From the NCBI GenBank assembly GCA_029204225.1, contig CM055100.1, positions 28,782,649 to 28,846,648 on the forward strand: a stretch of DNA of 64,000 bases, in the 5' to 3' direction. The position numbers and the translations under genes were made by a program. Below are positions 55,509 to 64,000 of this stretch, piece by piece. Position 1 is the first letter of the stretch. Each line of letters opens with the position of its first letter. Origin of the DNA: Diphasiastrum complanatum (lineage: Eukaryota > Streptophyta > Lycopodiopsida > Lycopodiales > Lycopodiaceae). Below the pieces are notes generated by a model. The model ran no database searches and was not told where the DNA came from. It saw nothing but the letters and a program-made list of their open reading frames with translations.

Positions 55509-56722
55509 CAAGTGTTTCAACAATATGTCTCAAATGCTTTCTTAAATGGATATCTAGAAGAAGAGATTTATATGGAACAACCTCCTGGGTTCATCCAAGA
55601 CAAGAGCAAAGTTTGCTTGCTCTTCAAAAGTCTCTATGGAAAAAAGCAAGCACCAAGATCGTGGTATTCTCAACTTAACACCCTTCTTATCTCACTAGGA
55701 TTCAATCTTAGTGACTTTGATCCTTCCTTGTATATCAAGTTCTATGCTAGTGATATTGTCATTCTTCTAATTTATGTTGATGATATTATTTTAAGTGGAA
55801 GTTGTATCAATTTAGTTGAGGAAACTAAGATTGCACTTGGAGGAGAATTCAAGATGCAAGATCTTGGAAGAATTCATTATATCTTAGGATTAGAGATTGA
55901 CTTCTATATTTGTCAATCTAAGTATGCTCTTTCAATGTTAAAAAAGTTTAATATGCTAGATTGTAAGAGTGTTGATACTCCTATGGAGCAAATTGTAAAA
56001 GACCCTAATAAAGGTGATGAAAGATCCTTCGAGCACATCACTCTTTTTAGGAGTCTTATATGCTCCTTAATTTGGCTTACAATAACTAGGCCTTATGTAA
56101 GTTTTAGTGTTCATAACTTGAGCCAAGCTATGCAAAATCCTACTATTCATCATTGGAAAATGGCCAAAAGGGTACTTAGGTACATATCTTCAACCTATGA
56201 TTATGGTTTGTTATACAAAAGTGAAGATCTTTCTATTGTTGGCTATTCTGACTTGGATTTTGCTAGTGATAAAGTAGATCGGAAATCTACAAATGCATAT
56301 GTCATATACCTTGGAGGAAATTTAATATCTTGGCTTTCTAAAAAGCAAAATACCATATCACTCTCATCTTGTGAAGCTGAATATAAGGCACTTACTACTA
56401 CAACAAAAGAAGTGCTTTGGATCAAGAGGTTGCTTTTGGAGCTAAAGACTATCAAGGACGATGATCTACCATTGATCATGTGTGACAATATTTCAGCACA
56501 AGCCCTTACCAACAATCCAATATTTCATGCAAGAAGCAAACATATCGAAGTTGCACATCACTTCATGAGAGAGAAGCTCATTGGAGGGAAATCTATTTGG
56601 AGCACATCGACACATCATCATGTATTGCAGATTTACTCACCAAACCTTTGAGCAAAAATTCCTTCATCAAGCATAGAACCAATCTTGGATTATTTCCAAA
56701 ATCCATGTTCAAGTCAATATAG
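55509..56722 (+). pseudogene. E6 RT C-terminus and RNase H
   Basis: In the same frame: NAFLNGYLEEEIYMEQPPG, SLYGKKQAPRSWYSQLN, the catalytic LIYVDDIILSG, and CSLIWLTITRPYVSF. RNase H includes SDLDFASDKVDRKSTNA, SSCEAEYKALTTTTKE, CDNISAQALTNN and HARSKHIEVAHHFMREKL. A frameshift at about 56,590 separates the last residues (IADLLTKPLSKNS, ending at 56,720) from the main frame. The RT is otherwise open, so the element may be younger than E5. Confidence 0.85.
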
Positions 56723-56740
56723 ATTAATTTTTAGGAGGAG

Positions 56741-57475
56741 TGTTGAAAATGAAAAATCATCTATCTTGACTTTAGGCTTTGGTAAAGTTTTTTCTATATG
56801 TATGTAATGTTTCATGTTGCAAATGCCAAATTTGGCCTAGAGAAAACTTGAGCTACATGGTTTCATGAGTCTAGTTGGTTAAATACAACATGCATATAGA
56901 ATGTAGACATAAAATGCCAATTATGGGCTTAGAGAAACTCGTGGCATATCACATGCAAAGATTGTAAGTGATCCAAAGTGACATGCAAGGCATGCACAAA
57001 GTGAATTGGACACATGCATCGTGATTTGGACAATTCTAGTTTAGAAATTGCCACTTGGTAAAAGTAGGTAGAAATGCATGCATGTGAAGTGACAAATGTC
57101 TAGTTGTCACTTTTAGATGTGAATTAAGTAGAAGAGAGATGGCTCTATCTCGAGCTATTCCAATCTCCATAAATGTATGTGAGCTCTCTCATAACTTTTG
57201 ATGAAGAACCAAGCTTTGAAGCTAAATGATGTCATTTTGGATCTATCACATTGTATGCTTGAATTTTGATCTCTTTTTCTCTCTCTAACTCAAGTAGAAG
57301 GCTATGCTAATGCATTAATTTCTTGCTACTTTTTCCATTCATTGTGATAGTAATCATTCTTTGATTACTAGCATGCTAGATTGTGCTTTGGTCATAAGTT
57401 CTACAACTAGATCTTGATACTCAATCTAGAATCAGTTTATGTACTAAACACAAAGCTTAACAAAGATCATTCACA
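56741..57475 (+). repeat. E6 3' LTR (end uncertain)
   Basis: It begins TGTTGAAAATG after ttaggaggag. The right boundary is inferred from a plausible terminal CA; a CACACGTGTG lies just beyond, at about 57,490. Confidence 0.6.
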
Positions 57476-58728
<1,253 letters not shown>

Positions 58729-60302
58729 TTACTCTACTTGTATAGTACTGTGGTGGGCCCACACTCCTTCTTCAATGGTCCCATTGATTTGATGGACTTT
58801 GAGATCTGCTGCGGCTGCAAAGGAAAGTAATAGTCGGATCGAAGCATGTTTGACGACTGGGCTGAAGGTCTCGGAATAATCCACATCTGGAATCTGGGAA
58901 TAGACCAGCCTAGCTTTGTATCGATTCAGCCTTCCTTTAGCATCATACTTCGTCTTAAATATCCATTTGCATGGAATTCTTCGCTTTGGCAGCTCAATGA
59001 ATGTCCACGTTTGATTCTCTATCAGAGAATCGAATTCACTTCCATTGATCAGCATCAGGTGTAGACATCACCTCCAAAACTGTATTTGGTTCTTGCACGA
59101 AGTAGCAGGCTGCATCATCCAGAAATCTGGATGGAGGCTGTCTTGGTCGATTTGATTTTCTTGGCTGAATTTCGACCCATTGTTGTTCATGCTCATTTTT
59201 TGAATTTGTATCGATTTTCTGATTTTTGATCCTGGAATCTTTTTCGATACTTGGATCAAAAATTTCTTCGATACTTGGATTGGGAATTTCTCAAGCTTCC
59301 CCCTTGTGGTTGATAAATCGATCTTCCACAAAAATGGCATCACTGCTCGTGAATGATTTTTCTGTTTCCAGATTGTAGAGCTTGTATGCCTTGTGTTTTG
59401 AGGAGTATCCAACGAAAATCGATTTTATACTTTTGTTATCTAGCTTCTTCTTGAGATCTTCAGGGATTTGAGCATAAGCAATGCACCCAAACACTCTGAT
59501 ATTCTTCAGTGATGGTTTTGATCCTGTCCACACCTCATAAAGTTTCTTGTCATTCAAGGCTTTGGTGATAGATCGATTTTGTAGATAGGCGGCTGTTGAA
59601 ACATCTTCTGCCCAAAATTTCTTCAAGAGGGAGGCATGGGCTAGCATGCTCTTGGCAATTTCGATGAGTGTCCTATTCTTTCGTTCAACTACACCATTGG
59701 ACTAAGGTGAGTAGCTCGTTGTGAATTGTTGATGTATTCTGTTGGTTTTGCAGAACTCCTTAAAGTCGGTGGAGATAAATTTGCCATCTATGCGTAGAGC
59801 TTTGATTTTTCTCTGGGTCTGATTTTCAGCAGACACCTTGAACTATATGAAGAACTTGAATGCCTCTGATTTGTTCTTCAGAAAATAGGTTGCAGTCCTT
59901 CGAGAGAAGTCATCGATGAAGGTAAAGAGGTATAGAACTCCCCCTTTGGAAGCAGTCTGCATCGGGCCACAGATGTCGCTATGTATAAGATCTAGCAGGC
60001 CTTTGGAAGTATGAACTGAGTCAGAAATGAAAAGACTTCTAGCATGCTTGTTGATTATATAGCTTTTACATGGAAAAGCTGGCTTTCTGATAAAAGGCAG
60101 ATCTTGTACTAGTTTCTGAGTCGACATTTGTTGGATACTACTGAAGTTCAAATGGCCTAATCTGCAATGCCAAAGCATATCAGATGATTCGAAAGTTGAG
60201 GTGTGAAGAGCTTGACTGTTGGAAGAATAACAGTGGTTGAGTTTGTAGAGATTTCCACTTTTTCTTCCGAAAGCTAAAACTTTTCGAGATTTGTCAAGGA
60301 TG
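58729..60302 (-). pseudogene. C3b copia integrase and RT start
   Basis: Minus-strand copia pol of the same family as E4. Reading from right to left: pre-integrase GRKSGNLYKLNHCYSSN and LWHCRLGHLNFSS; core HSDICGPMQTASKGG and IDDFSRRTATYFLKNK (frame-broken near 59,840); and SITKALNDKKLYEVWTGSKP, RVFGCIAYAQIPEDLKKK, VGYSSKHKAYKLY. RT starts SEFDSLIENQTWTFIELPK and RYKARLVYSQIPDVDY. It is truncated after DLKVHQ near 58,780. No RNase H or LTR follows on the left. Confidence 0.82.
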
Positions 60303-60800
60303 GCTTTTTCCAATTACTCTCAACATCAAAGACAATCAAATCAGTCACATAAGAGCTGCTCAGACTGTTAAGGATGCATGGGACATTCTAGCAACACTCT
60401 ACGATATCAGGGACATCTACTCCAAACTCCATTGGAGGAAGAAATTCTTCACCCTGAGAATGTCTGAAGCAATAAGTATTTTGAGTCACATCAACACTTT
60501 CCAAAATCTTATGGAGCAAATGACAGCAACTTGCTCAGTCATTGAAGACACCGATGTTGTTATGACTATATTATTGAGTCTAATTGAGGCCTATGAGAAT
60601 TGGGTCCTAGCAATTTCGATCTAGGAGAAGATCACCCTTTCAAGGGTGATTTCATTACTTCAACAAGAGGAGGCCAGAAGATCTGCAACCGCCTCAAGCA
60701 CAAGGTCGGATCCTCAAGCTCTATATTCCAAAAATCAGAAGTTCAGATCCAAAAAAAGAGCAATATGTAGTCATGATCGAATGGATTTGAGGCTGAGCAT
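60303..60800 (+). pseudogene. C3b copia gag in inverted orientation
   Basis: Immediately adjoining the minus-strand pol, the plus strand carries gag of the same family: LNIKDNQISHIRAAQTVKD, FFTLRMSEAISILSHINTF, EKITLSRVISLLQQEEARR and SDPQALYSKNQKFRSKK. It matches the C3a gag (23,850-24,400 on the opposite strand). A stop replaces Gln before EKITL (60,623). Gag and pol of one element thus face away from a shared junction at 60,302/60,303, so an inversion has occurred. Confidence 0.82.
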
Positions 60801-61555
60801 CGAATTCCAACAAAGAATACCCTTGATCGGTAGAGCTCTCCTCTCCTAGTAGAGTTGATGTGCACACATGAATGGAACATCTTGCTATTGGCCAAAATCA
60901 ATGGGCTTTGTGCTCGGATGTAAAAGGGCCTCATGTCTCAATTGTTGAACATGTTAACACCTTACATAATGTGCTCAATTTGAAGATCATTGACAACCAT
61001 TATTAAAATTATGAATGCTATAACTCGGATAAGAGTGTCTATTGTAGCCACGTAGGTGTAGGTTCGACCCCGCCCACTACGTCATTGACATTTTGAAAGC
61101 CTTGTGCTCTGTTAGGAACAACGTAACCACATGAAGGCAAAGTTCATGGTTCGAAAATATCAGTTATGAATTCAACTAAATGAATTCTAAATAAAAATTC
61201 CTAATCGATATTATGCAATTATTCCCAGGGATTTAAAAAAACCCTAACTGCAAATTCATTTTACAAAACACACTTACTATCTTTGATGTCTAATCTACTT
61301 CCCCCTTTACGATTTTCAATCCCCTAAGAATCACATTCAACTAAGGCACTAAGAAGATGTAGAGACATATAGTAAATGTAAAAGTGAATTACCATAGGAA
61401 AAAGTCTAAAAAATTCATTTCTATCCTATACATGGGTTGAATCACAGATACACAAAAATCATCCACTAGTATACATAACAATACTAGACTGACTTTTTGC
61501 ATAAAATCCACCATAGGATTTGTTAAAAATTCACAATTCTAGCTTGACTAGTTTT
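60801..61555. other. Unassigned, with tRNA-like SINE head
   Basis: No gene is recognised. The segment at about 61,013-61,085 resembles a tRNA-derived SINE head. Confidence 0.35.
61013..61085 (+). mobile_element. Possible tRNA-derived SINE head
   Basis: It contains an A-box-like ctcggataagagtg and a clear B-box ggttcgacccc about 30 bp apart, as in tRNA-derived pol III promoters. A plausible downstream tail follows, but no A-rich end or target duplication could be fixed. Confidence 0.3.
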
Positions 61556-62100
61556 GGTCATATGACTTGTAAATAGTTAGATGGTCATGATGTGGCTTGT
61601 CACACGTGCCAAATAGCATAGGATTCCATTCATAAGGATGTTCTCAAGTAAACCTAAGTGTTAGAACCTTTGGAATGAGTCCAAATTATGCTTAGATACA
61701 AGTGAGAAAAAATAGGAGCTATTTTTGGTAATTTTTGCATTGTTGAGGAATCTCCAAGATTCCAACCCTAACTTGGTAGGGATGAAAGATCCACCAAAAT
61801 TAGCATTAGGGATAGGTTTAGGGCTACTCATACCTGCCCAAAACCGTGATGGATCATGTATATATAGGTGATGATATCTCACCAAAATCAATCAAGTAAT
61901 TTCATGTTTTTTCTCTCATAATGGTGCAATTGCTCTCTATGTTCATAATTGTTTGAGTACTTGTGATTACTAATGATTATAGGATTGAATGTAGGTCTGG
62001 TGTATAGTACTCAGACTGTGGGAGGCCGTACTTTCACACGTGTGAAGCCTTCTTCAAGGATTTGGGCCATTTAGTGAGGTTCAAGCATAGATTTTTGATG
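61556..62100 (+). repeat. Diverged LTR-like remnant of E2 type
   Basis: It shares phrases with the E2 LTR (ggccgtactttcacacgtgtgaagcc, compared with the E2 segments around 15,790-15,820) and has cacacgtg elements at 61,604 and 62,034. It probably represents a solo or truncated LTR of a related copia family. Boundaries are approximate. Confidence 0.4.
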
Positions 62101-62912
62101 GATTTTGATGGTTCAACTTGTGCTAATCTTATGAAATCATAATATATTGTTTCCCTCATCATTTCAAGTGTTTTAGGATCCTTATTTGCTGTAATTTTTA
62201 CAGGATTCAAACATGAAATGCAATTAGTTTTCTATCTTTGAATAGTCCCTATCACTTACAATTTTTCCAATAAAAAAAATTGGACCGTTTTTCTTTTTAT
62301 TGACCAGCTTGGCATTACTTTGTGAATGTTAATAAACTGTCAAAAACTCAGAATAAGAAATTACATGAATAGAAATCCCACAAATTGGATTTCAACAACT
62401 CTTAAATTTGTATCTAGTAAAAAAAAACATGTCTGCAAAATAAAGAGTCCAATATTCATTTTGTCTAGCCATATCATATTATCCAATAGTTTTAAATTCA
62501 AATTTGACAAGTATTTTGTACAAGATTTCACTTGATCCACTTCTAATGATCAAAATCGATTAGAAATGTTTTGACCAAATTTGAAATTCAACATAAAAGA
62601 AAAAAAATCAGTTTAACTTTTTATTTGAGAGTAACCCACTCCAATAGTTAAATTAATATTACAATATTAAACTGCCAGCAAACTGCATGTACTAGAGTAC
62701 AATTGTATTTGATGTTACTTCAGTCAATTTTAAATTATCTATAACCGAGAAGTAATTTAACTTTAGTGAAAACATTGTGACCGAATCTAACTGAACAAAA
62801 ACTTAGTACAATCAATTCACTAATCTAAATTCATTTCATAGATAACTGCAAAAAAAAAAATTGAAACCTCGAATTTCCTTTAAAAAATTTCGTTTTTTAA
62901 CAAATTTTACAC
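62101..62912. other. AT-rich sequence, possibly intron of 4CL-like gene
   Basis: AT-rich, with no further exon of the ligase recognisable on the minus strand. If the gene is intact, its first intron starts here and continues beyond the repeats. Confidence 0.4.
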
Positions 62913-63359
62913 CAATGAGGGAATTGTCACAACAAACCTGGCCTCAGAATCCTTGATTTGCTTCTCCAATTCTGAAGGTGTGTTAATGTAATTTGCGGTT
63001 GTGATCACTGCTCCAATGGCCATGACAGACAAGAAAAGCATAGGATAGCGGATGGAATTTGAAGCTATGAGGATCACAGTGTTGCCTTGGTAGACGCCAA
63101 TGCTGCCAAGACCTGCCGCCAAGGCCATGACCTGCTCTTCCAGCTCTTCAATGACAGTCTTTCCAGTGGGAGCATCCACGAGAGCAATTTTGCTGCCATG
63201 GCAATGCGTAAACAAGTATTGAGTGAAGGAAAGAAAAGGTTGTTGGTGGATGTTGAATGTAGGTCGTGTACTGGAATAGACCCCAGTGGATTTGCCATAG
63301 CCGCTCTTCTCATCAATGTCGTCGATTCTATCGTTGTTGCTGCCGCTAAACTAGGCCAT
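62913..63359 (-). pseudogene. 4-coumarate:CoA ligase-like first exon
   Basis: The minus strand encodes the N-terminal part of an adenylate-forming (ANL) CoA ligase: KSGYGKSTGVYSSTRPTFN, FLSFTQYLFTHCHGSKIAL and DAPTGKTVIEELEEQVMA. The 4CL/OPCL1-type stretch LASNSIRYPMLFLSVMAIG and INTPSELEKQIKDSEARF follows. Homologous proteins activate hydroxycinnamates or fatty-acid-derived carboxylates. The exon ends at a donor-like gtgtaa (62,907-62,912). Reading back to the ATG at 63,357-63,359 gives M-A-stop: TAG at 63,351-63,353 is codon 3. Either translation starts elsewhere or the gene is dead. The AMP-binding motifs lie in later exons, which are not found. Confidence 0.7.
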
Positions 63360-64000
63360 TAAGTTGCTCCCAATTCAACAATGTCGAATGATTTCACATT
63401 TTTTAAACTAAAAGAGTTTTAAACCAATCCTTACTAAAAATAAACCTAAAATACGAGATTCTTAGGTTTGCTTTGTATTTTGAAAGCACCTCCGAGATTC
63501 AAGTATGCATTCATGATCACATGTCTCTTTCCTCGAGAATATGGCATTCTCTTTCTACAGAATATGAGTTCTCTCTACGAAATGAGCGTTCTCTCTCCAA
63601 AATGGGCGTTCTCTATCTACTGAATTTGCATTCTCTCTCTACAAAATATGTGTTCTCTCTCCACCTTCTTACCTTGCATCACATCGTGAAAATTTGTGGA
63701 CCTTGGGCCTTCCTTTTTGCAAGTCGAGACCCTGCCCTCGGGCTCTCGCCCTTGGGCAAGGACCCTCCCTACAAGGAGGGCCCTCGGACAAGGCCATCCA
63801 CCATACATAAAAAGTGTTTCATTTCTATGACCACTAAATATCCCTCTAATTTGCTTATGGGATATGTTTTTGCATGCTAAAAACACCACATAATCAGGCA
63901 ACCAAAGAATTGTTTTTTTAAATATGAAATAAAATAAAAACATGTGGCTTGGGGCGCGAGCCCGCCAACATGCCTCCAAGATACGAGGGCCCTCTGACTT
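63360..64000. other. Upstream flank with short tandem repeats
   Basis: 63,546-63,661 contains about five 20-23-bp units of the type ttctctctctacaaaatatg. The rest is unassigned; the ggcaaggaccctccc-rich stretch at 63,725-63,790 recalls 25,790-26,070. Confidence 0.45.

Larger units (their letters stand above)
52760..57475 (+). mobile_element. E6: old copia element, 5' LTR missing
   Basis: A copia element of the same broad lineage as E1 and E2: gag start MTSVGGYLLEASERL, SSNYSIWKVRMES-type gag, and an ordered protease, integrase, RT and RNase H. The purine tract ggaggag and TGTTGAAAAT at 56,741 mark the 3' LTR, whose end I place tentatively near 57,475 (…gatcattcaca). No matching 5' LTR is seen. 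At least four stops and two frameshifts are present. Confidence 0.85.

Overview
The window looks like a nuclear chromosome segment from a land plant, probably a repeat-rich, seed-free lineage such as a fern or lycophyte. That placement is an inference. It rests on plant Ty1/copia and Ty3/gypsy retrotransposons primed by initiator-Met tRNA, a plant SAUR-type gene, a 4-coumarate:CoA-ligase-like exon, and a GC-rich non-LTR element with an R2-type architecture. Most of the 64 kb is nested mobile DNA. Only three short stretches look like host coding sequence: a SAUR-like gene at 31.66-32.16 kb (minus), an unassigned exon-like ORF at 26.42-26.81 kb (minus), and a broken first exon of a 4CL-like gene at 62.91-63.36 kb (minus).

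Layout. At 0.8-13.3 kb lies an old, non-coding, minus-oriented LTR element (called LA here). It is interrupted by a young copia element E1 (2,402-8,147, TSD TTAGG) and by a second copy of its own family, LB (8,432-13,114, TSD GTTTG). At 13.27-21.95 kb is a minus-strand gypsy gag/protease region (G1), split by a young copia element E2 (15,142-21,384). At 22.3-24.65 kb are a tandem duplication, a gypsy integrase scrap and a minus-strand copia gag (C3a). At 27.2-30.5 kb is a degenerate non-LTR retrotransposon with zinc finger, reverse transcriptase, CCHC knuckle and restriction-like endonuclease. At 33.06-33.21 kb is a foldback MITE candidate. At 34.0-46.26 kb three copia elements are nested in one another: E3 (37,600-43,347) inside E4 (35,115-45,655, TSD CCATG) inside E5. 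At 46.26-49.6 kb are scrambled gypsy chromovirus parts. At 49.7-51.4 kb is the tail of a non-autonomous relative of E1 (N1). At 52.76-57.5 kb is a decayed copia element E6. At 58.7-60.8 kb is a copia element whose gag and pol now point towards each other's start (C3b). The last 3 kb are AT-rich and hold a possible SINE, an LTR-like remnant and the 4CL-like exon.

The most unusual object is E1. Its LTRs are almost identical, so it inserted recently, yet its reverse transcriptase has been replaced by about 1.06 kb of foreign sequence. The same sequence sits directly upstream of the 3' LTR of the diverged relative N1. This suggests that an autonomous copia element recombined with a non-autonomous partner, or that the family carries a captured segment. 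E2 is also young, but it carries several frameshifts and has lost the catalytic Glu of integrase, so like E1 it was probably mobilised in trans. All identities quoted are by-eye comparisons, not computed alignments.
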